A stretch of DNA of 64,000 bases from CBDBIG01 sp965205845 [NCBI: bacterium]. Its GTDB lineage: Bacteria; SAR324. The DNA lies in assembly GCA_965205845.1 (NCBI GenBank), contig CBDBIG010000002.1:372001-436000 (forward strand), written 5' to 3'. Shown piece after piece: positions 1 to 9,476 of the stretch. The notes under the pieces are model-generated. The model was given only the letters and a program-made list of their open reading frames with translations, did no database searches and was not told the origin of the DNA. The position numbers and the translations under genes were made by a program. The stretch's first letter is position 1. Every line of letters begins with the position of its first letter.

Positions 1-435
1 GTGTAGCGCGTCTTAAAAAAAGCGCGCTTAAACCCAGCAAAGCATTCGCGAATTTCTGAGTGTATCGTTCATGCTGAGCAAAAACGCGCCGTTTAAGTTC
101 GCGAGTTTGCCTACCATAAGGGCGTAATCTTCGCTCGCAAAAAGGCCTTTGCCGCGGTTGAGCATGTGTTGGCTAAGGCTTGCGCTCAAGGTGCCTCTCT
201 TTTAAGGGCCGCCGTGGGCTTGCTTAAAGGCTTTTTAGGGGTTGGAAGCTTGGCTGGGGCACCATACCTTGAGACGCGGGGTGTGGCTGCGTTTGTGCCG
301 CGCTTCGCGCTGTGCTGCCAGTACTTCCATGCTGTTTGCAATCCCTTGATTAAAGCGGGCTTTTTGCACATCGCTGATGATTTCTTCTTGCTGGTGTTGC
401 TTAAACAATCCCCGAATGATCTTGGCTTGGGGTGT
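1..435 (-). pseudogene. Decayed Dam-like adenine methylase fragment of a second Mu-like element
   Basis: Read on the minus strand, this stretch matches the prophage methylase at 33898-34762 piece by piece. Bases 165-70 encode GKGLFASEDYALMVGKLANL followed by FLLSMNDT, against GKGVFAREDYAAMAGKLANL and FLLSINDT in the prophage copy. Bases 250-195 match the prophage DNA around the peptide AALKR, and bases 430-330 give a weaker match (SDVQKARF against TDIQRAQRF). The segment with the catalytic DPPY motif is missing and the frame changes several times, so no active enzyme can be made. The gene would continue to the left of base 1. That it is a remnant of a related element is inferred from this homology and from the end-like sites at 892-1024. 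Confidence 0.7.
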
Positions 436-891
436 TTCTTTTGGGGGCTGGCCTTGGGGGAGACCCGCTGCCACTTCTTTGGCATTGAGGGTACGCGTGG
501 CCTCGAGGGCTTTTTTTTTGGGCTTTAACGTAGGATTTTTTGGCTTTGGCAAGGTTTTCTGCAGCCTCGGCATTGAGGAAACCATAGGGGGTCTTCTTGC
601 TTTTATTTTACGAGCGAAAACCCTGGGGGGTGCCCCCTGTGATGGCTTTGCTCCGCCCAAGGGTAGCCTCACTCAGCGCGTTTGGTTTAGCGACTTAAAC
701 CTGCGTGGCTTATCATGTTTGCCCTGCCGCCATGTCGCCTTTGTTTTATCCGTGTTTTATGCCACCCCTTTCTTGCAAATGCCCGTACCCTTAGCAACTT
801 GCCTTCATGGAAGCCAGCCATCGCTAGCCTCTTTGCTTACAAGCGCTACCCGCAAACCGCGATTACCCACAAAAAACCCGTTGAATTACGA
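436..891. other. No recognisable gene
   Basis: Several frames are open on both strands here, with Lys/Arg/Pro-rich or Gly/Phe-rich translations typical of chance open frames in GC-skewed DNA. I recognise no domain. The stretch lies between the methylase fragment and the end-like sites and is probably more decayed phage DNA. Confidence 0.4.
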
Positions 892-1024
892 GTCGCAAAG
901 CATGGGGACGGGCACAGCCATCTTTGTGTGGGGTGCGGTTGTGTCAGAAATCCCCGTAAATCCCATGATATCCCGCTATTTTCTGTAGTTTTCTAGTGGC
1001 CCGCAAAGCATGGGGACGGGGACA
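892..1024 (-). repeat. Two degenerate Mu-like end sites of a second element
   Basis: Two copies of a 25-base site lie at 892-916 and 1000-1024. Both share the core GCAAAGCATGGGGACGGG and end in ACA. Copy 892-916 agrees at 20 of 25 positions with the reverse complement of the intact prophage left-end site L2 (17296-17320). The orientation fits a left end facing the window start, with the methylase fragment inside. The outermost base would be 1024, about 100 bases beyond the tgt stop codon. This is inferred from similarity; no flanking duplication can be tested because the other end lies outside the window. Confidence 0.6.
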
Positions 1025-1124
1025 AACGCAGCACAGATGCAAAGGGCGGATAAGCCCCCTTATTCTACCGTTCGGGAAAAAGCCCCCTTTGATGGCGGGG
1101 TGGTAGGACTAAGGAGTGAGGGTT

Positions 1125-2201
1125 TTAAAAGGTCTTGTTGAGAATAGCTTGCCTTGCATGGGCCATAAGGCGTTGCATGTAGTATAGGTTGTGCAGGGTG
1201 TTAAGGCGCAGGCTTAAAATTTCTTTGGCACGAAACAGATGGTGCAGGTATGCACGCGAAAAATGGGTGCAGGTTGGACAAGGGCAGTCGGATTCTAAAG
1301 GGTTGGGGTCATCACGAAAGCGCGCATTTTTAATGTTTAGGCGACCTTGCTGGGTGTATAAGGTGCCATTGCGTGCGTTGCGGGTGGGAATAACGCAGTC
1401 GAACATATCGACCCCTTGGCCAATGGCATGCAGCATCTCTTGGGGTTCGCCTACGCCCATCAGGTAGCGCGGAGCATTGCTGGGCAGCATGGGAACCGTG
1501 ATATTCACGGCTTCGTATAATTGCTCACGGTTTTCGCCCACGCTAACCCCGCCGATGGCATAGCCATCGAAGCCTATTTCTTGCAGGGAACTGGCGCATT
1601 GTTGGCGCAGGGATTGATGCAGACCGCCTTGCACAATGCCAAACAGTGCACCTGTTGCTTGACCTCGATCTTTATTTTGCTGATGGGAGGCAGCGCAGCG
1701 CTGAGCCCAGCGAATGGTGCGCAAGGTGGCATCGCTTAAGGCCTCCTCGTTGGCAGGAAGGGCCAGGGGATGATCAAGGCACATCATGATGTCCGAACCG
1801 AGGGCATTTTGAATTTTGAGCGCAGCTTCAGGGGTAAACAAATGCATTGAGCCATCGTGGTGGCTTTTAAAGGTCGCCCCTTGCTCGGTCACCTTGGTGA
1901 GTGCTTTTAAGGATACGAGCTGATACCCACCACTGTCGGTTAGAATGGCCCCTGGCCATTGCATAAAATGGTGTAATCCCCCTAGGGCTTTTATTCGCTC
2001 CTCCCCGGGACGCAAATGCAAATGGTAGGTATTGCCAAGTAAAATTCTGCTGCCGCTCACCCATACCTCATGGGGGGTGGCGGCCTTAATGGCAGCTTGG
2101 GTCCCAACAGGCATAAACACAGGGGTCTGAATAAGGCCTTTGCGGGTATGTAACACCCCTGCTCGCGCTTTACCGCAACATGCTTCAAGCGCAAAATGCA
2201 T
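1125..2201 (-). CDS. tgt: tRNA-guanine transglycosylase
   Basis: Exchanges guanine for preQ1 at the wobble position of GUN tRNAs, the last-but-two step of queuosine synthesis. Family motifs are present: TPVFMPVGT near the N terminus, the DSGGYQL substrate-binding motif, the GGVSVGE loop, DMFDCVIPTR with the nucleophile Asp region, and the C-terminal zinc site CPCPTCTHFSRAYLHHL. The chosen ATG at 2201 gives 358 residues, slightly shorter than the common 370-380; an upstream in-frame ATG at 2246 adds 15 residues without homology. The gene stands next to an alkyltransferase-like gene on the same strand. The degenerate phage end begins about 100 bases beyond its stop codon. Confidence 0.95.
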   Translation of the reverse strand: MHFALEACCGKARAGVLHTRKGLIQTPVFMPVGTQAAIKAATPHEVWVSGSRILLGNTYHLHLRPGEERIKALGGLHHFMQWPGAILTDSGGYQLVSLKALTKVTEQGATFKSHHDGSMHLFTPEAALKIQNALGSDIMMCLDHPLALPANEEALSDATLRTIRWAQRCAASHQQNKDRGQATGALFGIVQGGLHQSLRQQCASSLQEIGFDGYAIGGVSVGENREQLYEAVNITVPMLPSNAPRYLMGVGEPQEMLHAIGQGVDMFDCVIPTRNARNGTLYTQQGRLNIKNARFRDDPNPLESDCPCPTCTHFSRAYLHHLFRAKEILSLRLNTLHNLYYMQRLMAHARQAILNKTF

Positions 2202-2271
2202 CCTTTGTTCGCCCGTCGATATACAATTTTTTAACAAAAAAGGCACGAAAAAAATAAGGATTCAAGCTCCG

Positions 2272-2730
2272 CTATGCTGGCTTGGTTGCTTTCAGGGCAG
2301 CATGCGCAATGCCGTTTTCTTCCTCGCTAAATAACAGGGCACTTAGTGCCAAGCCATCGTTTTGAGGCTCCCAAAAACAGCGGACAGCCACGCGCTGCCG
2401 TTCGAATATTACCCCTTCTTTTTGCAAAAGCTGGGCTTGATCCGCACTAGGTGCGTGGCCATGTTTGGGTTTGCGTTCGGCAATGCGTCCTTGGGATCCC
2501 ACCACCCTGTGCCATGGCATCTGCGCTGTATCGGGTGCATTGCGCAAGGCGATCCCCACCTGCCGCGCCCACCTTGGCTCGCCTGCCAACTGGGCCAATT
2601 GAGCATAGCTGATTACCAAACCCCTTGGAATGGCTTGAACAAGGCGGTAAATTCTCTGCCGAAAGGCCTCAGTTTTCAGCGTAGTCGAGCGTATTTTGGC
2701 CGAAGCCTCGGATATTTTTTTGCGCGTCAT
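2272..2730 (-). CDS. Alkyltransferase-like protein (ATL), Trp in place of catalytic Cys
   Basis: Resembles the DNA-binding C-terminal domain of O6-alkylguanine-DNA alkyltransferases: FRQRIYRLVQAIPRGLVISYAQLAQLAG is the helix-turn-helix region, RQVGIALRNAP the binding wing, and PWHRVVGSQGRI the active-site loop. In true alkyltransferases the loop reads PCHRV; here Cys is replaced by Trp, as in ATL proteins, which bind O6-alkylguanine and hand it to nucleotide excision repair without transferring the alkyl group. The protein has 152 residues, with a charged C-terminal extension after the domain. uvrB is also present in the window at 36276, which fits a repair role but is not adjacent. Minus strand, upstream of tgt, separated by about 70 bases. 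Confidence 0.88.
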   Translation of the reverse strand: MTRKKISEASAKIRSTTLKTEAFRQRIYRLVQAIPRGLVISYAQLAQLAGEPRWARQVGIALRNAPDTAQMPWHRVVGSQGRIAERKPKHGHAPSADQAQLLQKEGVIFERQRVAVRCFWEPQNDGLALSALLFSEEENGIAHAALKATKPA

Positions 2731-2817
2731 GCTTGCTGTAAAACACCCTGATCGCTAAAGAAACCGTTTAAACGCCTCGCTGACATCGGTTGAGCCAAAA
2801 ACGTATCAAGATGCCTT

Positions 2818-3702
2818 TCATTCCTGTAGTTGCTGCCTTAACGCCCGCAAGGTATTGACATTGGCATGTCGTCCAAGACCAAGAATGTGGACCCCCAAGC
2901 CTGCCAACTGAAGCATGCGCTGGCTGCTGTGTGCAAAGGATGGCATCGGTTGCGGCAAACTGCTAAACAGTGCCGTGGCTGCCTGATACGGCTGGGCTGT
3001 TTGTAACACCCTTTCTACCGCTGCGCTTGCATTTTTTTGGTGAATATTTAGCTCTACCCCCACTCCTTGGGCACCCTCATCCAAAGCCAACTGGCACAAC
3101 CATGCTAGCTGTTCCACTTTTTGCGGCACATCTTCTTGCAGGGCAAACACCACCAAAGGGGCCGCATCACTCGCCCTTGCCGCTGTGGTTAACACTTGTT
3201 TCAAAGTACGTGACGTCTCAAAACCCCAAAGCAATAGCCCATCCACGCCTGCATCCGCCAGCATCACCATTTGCTCGCCTTGGCTTTGCCCGACCATCTC
3301 AAAAGAATCGCGTAACAAAGCAGCATCTGCTTGGGCCATGTTTCCCAACAACGCCCAGGGGACCCCCGCCAGTACTTTGGTCTCCTCCCAACCCCCCGGT
3401 TTGATGCCTCCTGCCGCCAACGCCGCCTCTTGGGCCAAGGCCACCCCTGCCATATTCATCGCTTCCACCCGCGAAGCATGAGCACCCCCCGCCCATGCCA
3501 TGGCATGGGCATGGGCGGTGTTGGTGGTTAACACCCTGGCACCCGCTTTAAAAAAGCTGCTGTGCGCCTCGCGCACCCGTTGCGCTTGTGTAACATTCCA
3601 CGGTTCCGTTAACGCACCCACTTTTTGCATTTTAAACCCAAGTGCCAAAGGGCAGTCAGCCAATACGGGGTGCTTGTCGAATAATTGAGGTGACAAAGGC
3701 AT
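2818..3702 (-). CDS. Homocysteine S-methyltransferase-fold protein lacking zinc cysteines
   Basis: About 294 residues with the TIM-barrel pattern of the homocysteine S-methyltransferase family. The N-terminal part EPWNVTQAQRVREAHSSFFKAGARVLTTNT matches the usual W-x-L...V-x-x-H-x-x-Y-x-x-AGA-x-x-x-x-TNT block. Family members bind zinc through one Cys after strand 6 and a Cys pair in GGCCG near the end. Here these places read GVELNI and HILGLGRHANV, with no Cys. Either the protein has lost methyltransferase activity or it binds its ligand differently. ATG 3702 is preferred over the TTG at 3732. Its 5' end faces htpG, so the two may share a divergent control region. Confidence 0.7.
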   Translation of the reverse strand: MPLSPQLFDKHPVLADCPLALGFKMQKVGALTEPWNVTQAQRVREAHSSFFKAGARVLTTNTAHAHAMAWAGGAHASRVEAMNMAGVALAQEAALAAGGIKPGGWEETKVLAGVPWALLGNMAQADAALLRDSFEMVGQSQGEQMVMLADAGVDGLLLWGFETSRTLKQVLTTAARASDAAPLVVFALQEDVPQKVEQLAWLCQLALDEGAQGVGVELNIHQKNASAAVERVLQTAQPYQAATALFSSLPQPMPSFAHSSQRMLQLAGLGVHILGLGRHANVNTLRALRQQLQE

Positions 3703-4028
3703 TACGCAAACAAAACACGTGTGAAATATCAAAAACGCCCGTAACCATACCCCAGTGACTCATTTTTTGGTACAAACAGTCTTTATGAGGGCTTTGACCC
3801 TTGGCTGTGGTGACAAAACCCTTGCATGGGTGCTTGGATCAAAAAATGGGCGGTCCGCCCCCACAAAATACTTGCCATGGGTTGCCTAATGGGTTTAAGG
3901 ATGATGATATCCGCCTTTCGGCTTGTTTGTTACCCAAAACAACGCATTGCAGCCATAGAGCAGGAGCGATCTGTTTTTTCACACATCGGCTGATTGCCGC
4001 TTCACGACACCCCCCTCATATAACCACC

Positions 4029-6020
4029 ATGAGCGAACCTACCCATACCCCCGATACCAAGCAAAGCAACCCCGCTGCTGGCGATACCCCCACGGTTGAA
4101 ACCCACTCTTTTCAAGTGGAAATGCAGCGCTTGCTGCAAATTATGGTACACTCCCTTTACTCAGAGCGCGAGGTATTTTTGCGCGAGTTGCTCTCCAATG
4201 CAGCCGATGCCTTGAGCCGTTTAGAGTTTTTGCAGCACACCCGTCATGATCTACGCCCATCAGATCAGCCTCTTGAAATTACCCTAACCCTTGATGCCAA
4301 AGAAAATATGCTTGAAATAAGCGACAATGGGATTGGGATGAGCCGCGAGGAAATGCGCAAAAATTTAGGATCGGTGGCGCATTCGGGTTCCCTCGCATTT
4401 TTGCAACGCCTCGCAGAAACCAAGGACCAAAAAACCAAAACCGAGTTGATTGGCCAGTTTGGAGTGGGGTTTTATGCCGCATTTATGGCCGCAAAGCGGG
4501 TAAGCGTCCACTCCGTGCCTGCAGACGCCAATGAAGAGGGGGCCTGTTGGGCTTCTAACGGAGAAGGTAACTATACCCTCGAAGCCACCACCCGAAAAGG
4601 CCGTGGGACCACCATTCGGCTGGAACTCAAAGAAGACTGTAGCGAGTTTACCACCGCCGTTCGCATTGAAAACATTGTAACGCGTTATTCCAATTTTATT
4701 CCCTACCCCATTCGCCTCGAGGGAAAGCGCCTAAACCGTCAAGATGCCATTTGGACCAAGCAGCCTAGCCGGGTAAGCGCAGAAGAGCATACCGATTTTC
4801 ACCGTTTTTTAACCTTATCGAACGACCCACCTCTACACACCATTCACATTCACATCGACGCCCCTGTGCAATACCGTGCTTTGCTGTACATTCCACCAAA
4901 CCTAGGGCATGATGTGCTCTACAACCCCAAAGGCTACGGGCTTAACCTCTACAGCAACCGTGTACTTATTCAAACCGAATGCCAGCATTTACTTCCCATG
5001 CATTTGCGCTTTATGCGTGGGGTGGTCGACAGTGAGGATTTGTCGCTCAATGTATCGCGCGAAATGGTACAAAACGACCCCTTGCTAGAAAAACTGCGCA
5101 ACAGCTTGGGTGGACGGGTACTGCGCGAACTGGGCGTATTGGCTGAAAAAAACGCCCCCAAGTATGGTCAATTTTGGGAGCGCTACGGGGCAGTGCTCAA
5201 AGAAGGCTTGGCCACAGACTCCCAAAACCGCGAGCGTTTGTTGGACCTGCTGCGCTTTCGTTCCACCCACACCCATACCGCCAACCCCAAACCGCCACCC
5301 ACAGATGCTCAGCAAACAGGCAACCATTTTGAGGGCGATTCAAAGGATCTCCAAACCCTGACCTCACTTAAAAGCTACGTCGAACGCATGGTTCCCGACC
5401 AAAAATCGATTTACTATCTCCATGGTCGCTCACGCCAAAACGTGGAACACAGCCCCTTACTTGAACATTTTAAAGCCCAAAAGCGCGAAGTGTTGTTTTT
5501 GTACGATGAGGTGGACCGCTTTACCATGGCTCAACTTACAAAATACGATGAAAAACCCATTGTATCCATTGAGCAATCCAGCGATGAGATTGGCACAAGT
5601 TCCGTTGAGGGCGCACTTGAGGGCGAAACCCTCGAAACACTGCTTACTTTTTTCCGGACGACCTTGGGGGACAAGGTAGGTGATGTAAAGGCCTCAAAAC
5701 GCACGCTTACAGGCCCCGCCTTGCTGATACACAACGATAAAAGTGGCGTGGCACCACATCTCGAGCAGATGTTAAAACAAATTGACCCAAACCACCAAGC
5801 AGCCCCACGCATATTAGAACTCAACACGGCCCATCCACTGCTCAAGCAAATGTCACGTTTGCTTCAAAGCCATGGCGAAGACCTCATACTGACCCAGCTG
5901 GCAGAACAAATTTTGGAAAATCATTGGATACTGGAGGATCGCCTGCCCAAGCCAGAAGAAACGGTCAACCGCATTCAAGATCTGATGCTGGCTGCCATCG
6001 CCGTTCAAAAAAACACCTAG
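4029..6020 (+). CDS. htpG: Hsp90 family molecular chaperone
   Basis: ATP-dependent cytosolic chaperone. The N-terminal GHKL ATPase motifs are clear: RELLSNAADALSRLEF, the DNGIGM loop, the GSVAHSGS lid and GQFGVGFYAAFMAA. The middle domain has YNPKGYGLNLYSNRVLIQ and the strongly conserved RGVVDSEDLSLNVSREM. The C-terminal dimerisation region ends near residue 660. With the ATG at 4029 the protein has 663 residues; the frame stays open 76 codons upstream, but that part lacks conservation. The sequence just after the start (residues 1-25) is low-complexity Thr/Pro-rich and unlike typical HtpG, which starts close to the first conserved helix. Confidence 0.96.
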   Translation: MSEPTHTPDTKQSNPAAGDTPTVETHSFQVEMQRLLQIMVHSLYSEREVFLRELLSNAADALSRLEFLQHTRHDLRPSDQPLEITLTLDAKENMLEISDNGIGMSREEMRKNLGSVAHSGSLAFLQRLAETKDQKTKTELIGQFGVGFYAAFMAAKRVSVHSVPADANEEGACWASNGEGNYTLEATTRKGRGTTIRLELKEDCSEFTTAVRIENIVTRYSNFIPYPIRLEGKRLNRQDAIWTKQPSRVSAEEHTDFHRFLTLSNDPPLHTIHIHIDAPVQYRALLYIPPNLGHDVLYNPKGYGLNLYSNRVLIQTECQHLLPMHLRFMRGVVDSEDLSLNVSREMVQNDPLLEKLRNSLGGRVLRELGVLAEKNAPKYGQFWERYGAVLKEGLATDSQNRERLLDLLRFRSTHTHTANPKPPPTDAQQTGNHFEGDSKDLQTLTSLKSYVERMVPDQKSIYYLHGRSRQNVEHSPLLEHFKAQKREVLFLYDEVDRFTMAQLTKYDEKPIVSIEQSSDEIGTSSVEGALEGETLETLLTFFRTTLGDKVGDVKASKRTLTGPALLIHNDKSGVAPHLEQMLKQIDPNHQAAPRILELNTAHPLLKQMSRLLQSHGEDLILTQLAEQILENHWILEDRLPKPEETVNRIQDLMLAAIAVQKNT

Positions 6021-6357
6021 TTTGAGATTGTTTCTCGGTACTTGTATCCCACTCACCTTAGATACTAAAAAACAAGAAGGCCCTGCCTTGCTCCCCACCG
6101 AAGGATACATCCTTTTTCAAACATGGTGAGAAAAACACCCGCCACGCGGACCTTCATTACTCCGCAAAACGGCTATTACTCACAAAAACCTGCTAAAAAA
6201 CGGTTGCGTAGCGTATAAACGGGCGCACCCGCAAGTTTGCCAAAATGTCACAAGGTGCTTGTGCGTTAACCACCATGAAGGATAGACTTGCCCCTGAATT
6301 GTTCGAAGCAATCGCAGCCAAGCGATGGGATAAACCCCCAGCCCTCATGTGTACACA
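6021..6357. other. Non-coding gap between htpG and a hydrolase gene
   Basis: About 340 bases with only short antisense frames of the hydrolase gene. I see no convincing terminator, promoter or RNA gene. Confidence 0.4.
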
Positions 6358-7176
6358 ATGCCCCAATACCCAGCCCAGCCCAGTATGCCAACCCAAAATC
6401 ACCAACGCATTCCCAGTGGCAATGCGGGGGAATGCATTGCTGTAAATTGGCAGCCTCCTGAACAAACAAACGGACGGAGTGCCGTGTTTGTACATGGTTT
6501 AGCCTCCAATCGCCAAGGGGACAAAGCCATGCATTTTTGCCAGTGCTTTATCCAAAAAGGATGGGGGTTTTTAAGGTTTGATCTGCGCGGCCACGGTGAT
6601 TCTGACGGAAGCGTGAGAGACCTTACCCTAAGCCGTTGCCTTGAAGATTTAGACGCCGCCCTAAAATGGGCAAATCTAAGCGTGCAAGCCCAGCCTAATA
6701 CCGGCGTTTTGGCACCCCTACTGATTGGCTCAAGCATGGGTGGGGCGGTGGCATGTTGGTATGCACTAAAATACGACACCCAAGGTCAAACACCCCTTGC
6801 CTTGATTGCACCCGCACTCACCTTTCCTCAACGCTATGCGTGGACGCTAGGGGCCAAGGCGATGGAAGAATGGCGTCAAACGGGTTTGCATCACTTTCAA
6901 AACCAATGGCTCGATTTGGAAATGGGCTTTGATTTGATCCAAGATGGTATGGACTACAACCCGCAAGAACTGGCCAAAACCTTGCGCAACCCCGCATTGT
7001 TTCTTCATGGCATGCAAGACAGTTCCGTGGACTGGCGTGGGAGTATGAATTTTGTCGAAGACAGCCCCAACCCTGGGCTAAACTGCCATTTCATCAAGCA
7101 AGGCGACCACCGCTTAACCCAACAAAAGGAGCTCTTGTTTAATCTAATTTGGGGCTGGCTTGCAGCGCATTATTAG
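6358..7176 (+). CDS. Alpha/beta hydrolase
   Basis: About 272 residues of the serine aminopeptidase/lysophospholipase-like alpha/beta hydrolase fold. FVHGLASNR is the oxyanion-hole strand, FDLRGHGDSDG the second conserved block, and GSSMGGAVA the nucleophile elbow with catalytic Ser. ALFLHGMQDSSVDW carries the acid residue and GDHRL the catalytic His. There is no signal peptide, so it is probably cytosolic. The substrate cannot be told from sequence. The ATG at 6358 is preceded in frame by a GTG at 6349. It stands alone: the next gene converges from the other strand. Confidence 0.85.
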   Translation: MPQYPAQPSMPTQNHQRIPSGNAGECIAVNWQPPEQTNGRSAVFVHGLASNRQGDKAMHFCQCFIQKGWGFLRFDLRGHGDSDGSVRDLTLSRCLEDLDAALKWANLSVQAQPNTGVLAPLLIGSSMGGAVACWYALKYDTQGQTPLALIAPALTFPQRYAWTLGAKAMEEWRQTGLHHFQNQWLDLEMGFDLIQDGMDYNPQELAKTLRNPALFLHGMQDSSVDWRGSMNFVEDSPNPGLNCHFIKQGDHRLTQQKELLFNLIWGWLAAHY

Positions 7177-7238
7177 GGGAGAACCCAGGGGAACACCACC
7201 ACAAATAATGCCAGAATGACGATGAAAGCATGCGATTT

Positions 7239-9242
7239 TTAATCTTCCAACCCCACCACATCTTCTGCCCTGCGTTGAATGCTCGAACGATGTTCTGAGC
7301 GAATAAGTTGGTTTATTTTTTTTTGTACGTCCACACTCACGTCTAGCTGAGGCAATGTTTGGGCAATGTCGGCACCTTGCAGGCGCTCTCCAATGGTTTT
7401 AGAAAGCATTTTAACCTGCAACATCTCCTGGTAAAGCGTGGCACCGCGCATCGTGGATACACGCTGCTCCTGCCAGCCTTGTAGCAAACCTTTCCATATC
7501 GTTTCAAGCAGCTCCTTGTGGGTTTGTGCCAAGCGTTTTGCGTTTACGTTTTGGTTATCATAATAGATAGCATCTGCATTCAAAACAATCGAGCGATGAA
7601 AGAAACTATAATCAAGCGTGTTGTTGCTTGATACATGGGTGGGAACACTGTCGGTATTTTGTTGTTTTTGTATCATAAAAAAGCAATACCCATGCGCTAT
7701 GTAAAACAAGACCGCAGAATGCATGTGAGGATCGCCCATGGCTGCAACAAAATCAGGGTCACGTACTTTGAGGTTACGGGTATATTGGCGGTACATTTCG
7801 GTAAGCTCACGGTGCGCCTTTAGGGTGTACAAAGTACGCAATTCTTGCAAAAAATGAGAATTGTCTTGGGTTTTTTGGGTGTTGCACAAGATGCTGATAA
7901 GTGCCCATTGAATAGCACTGGGCTGTAGGTGGGATTTGTTTTTTTGAGCAATAACGGCAAGGTTAATAAATTGCCCGCTCGAATGGTTATTAAGTTCGTG
8001 ACCAAACACCTGCAACATGCAACGGAATAGGTTTGCTTGCTCAGTTTGGTTGTTTTGGAGAGCGTACACAATGCCGAGGTTTGCATAGGCTTGGGAGTAT
8101 TTTTTTTCCAGTGTAATCGCTTGCAAAAAGCTCCGTGCTGCTTGTTGTAAAATGTGCCGTTTTTTGTGGGCCTCTTCGCTGTTAGTGGGTGCTTTTCCTA
8201 ATTGTAGAGCATCAAAACCATGTATGCGTAAATAGGATACCCCGATCATAAAAGGAATATCAGCAAACAACGCATGGCAGTTTTTTCGCTGCCGTTTTAA
8301 TTTTTTGGGAATCGTATTTGAAACCTCCAATGCCTCCACCAGTGCCTCAATCGCGGCTTCCGATTCCTTGTGTAAAAACAATAAAATGCCGATTGTAAGG
8401 AGGTTGTCTGCCATTTCATCGGGGGGTGCCTGCCGTGCTTTGAGTTGTTGGATATTCTTACGCATGTTGACAATTTGTTGGGCAAGGCGCCCAATGCTAA
8501 TGATGTTAGGCAAGGTAAGGTCTACAGCCAAGGAAACCACCCCTTCTACCCGTTTTAATGCTTGCACATGGAGTGTTTGTGCATCCAAAGAAAACAGTTT
8601 TTGAGCTTGTTTTAAATTGCCGACACGCATTTTATGGGAGGCCAGCATGCGCTTGGCGCGTAGCATACCCACCAAGGCCACCAAGTGGCGCTGGTGTGTT
8701 TTGAGGAGCAAGGTAAGTGCACTGACCCGCTCTTTTTGAGTGGTGGCACGGTAAAAATTTAACACCTCGCGTTGATAAGGAGGCATCAGTGGGCAAAGCA
8801 GACGGTGAAATTCGACAGGCAGTGGGTTAAGCGAGGGAAAATGCTCAAGCAACGCTTCACCCACTTCTAGTGCACGTTGGTCAAACTTGGTAAACATGGC
8901 GGTATGCTGCTCTTCGGGGATTACAGTCTCCAATCCAAAGGCGGAACGCGTGGCCAACAAATCCATTTCTAAGCGTAAAGCCATCGTGATGGTTAAGCGG
9001 TCAGCACCACTGCGTTTTAAGCGTCCAACCACCTTGAGCGCACTTTGAATACCATGAATTCGATCGCCACGCATCCCATCGCTGTGGTTATAAAAAAAAA
9101 TGGCGACCTCGGTAGTACGCAACAAACGCCAGTCTTGAGAGCCTGGGTCTGCTGCCTGGGCAAGCTCTCGCAGTTTGCGTTGAGAGTGCATGTCAAATAA
9201 GAACAACGTTTCTATATTTTCCAGGGCTTGTTTAAACAGCAT
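7239..9242 (-). CDS. Large helical TPR-like protein of unknown function
   Basis: A 667-residue, almost wholly alpha-helical protein without signal peptide or membrane segment. A tetratricopeptide-like unit is visible around residues 375-415 (ARSFLQAITLEKKYSQAYAN then LGIVYALQNNQTEQANLFR), and helical pairs occur before it (residues 285-315, IGILLFLHKESEAAIEALVEAL). I recognise no enzyme motif. The start ATG lies at 9242, preceded by an A/T-rich 230-base region with the repeated string CCGCTCTAA and then by the 71-bp tandem repeat. It probably acts as a scaffold or regulator through protein contacts, but this is only inference from the repeat type. Confidence 0.6.
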   Translation of the reverse strand: MLFKQALENIETLFLFDMHSQRKLRELAQAADPGSQDWRLLRTTEVAIFFYNHSDGMRGDRIHGIQSALKVVGRLKRSGADRLTITMALRLEMDLLATRSAFGLETVIPEEQHTAMFTKFDQRALEVGEALLEHFPSLNPLPVEFHRLLCPLMPPYQREVLNFYRATTQKERVSALTLLLKTHQRHLVALVGMLRAKRMLASHKMRVGNLKQAQKLFSLDAQTLHVQALKRVEGVVSLAVDLTLPNIISIGRLAQQIVNMRKNIQQLKARQAPPDEMADNLLTIGILLFLHKESEAAIEALVEALEVSNTIPKKLKRQRKNCHALFADIPFMIGVSYLRIHGFDALQLGKAPTNSEEAHKKRHILQQAARSFLQAITLEKKYSQAYANLGIVYALQNNQTEQANLFRCMLQVFGHELNNHSSGQFINLAVIAQKNKSHLQPSAIQWALISILCNTQKTQDNSHFLQELRTLYTLKAHRELTEMYRQYTRNLKVRDPDFVAAMGDPHMHSAVLFYIAHGYCFFMIQKQQNTDSVPTHVSSNNTLDYSFFHRSIVLNADAIYYDNQNVNAKRLAQTHKELLETIWKGLLQGWQEQRVSTMRGATLYQEMLQVKMLSKTIGERLQGADIAQTLPQLDVSVDVQKKINQLIRSEHRSSIQRRAEDVVGLED

Positions 9243-9476
9243 CTTTTTATAACTTGCTTTATGGTTTCAATTACCTCTTGCCAATTTCTTGCCGCTCTAA
9301 TTGTATATCTCTTGAGCTTTTCCGCTCTAAACGTGTGTGCTATACACCCACGCTAGCAGTGTGTCTATATCATCCTTTTGACAAGGTTATGATCGACTAA
9401 AATAGGACGCCCTTTTGTAGGGATACTTTCCCTGGATATCGCTAGGAATACCGCTGACAAACGCATCCAGATTTTA

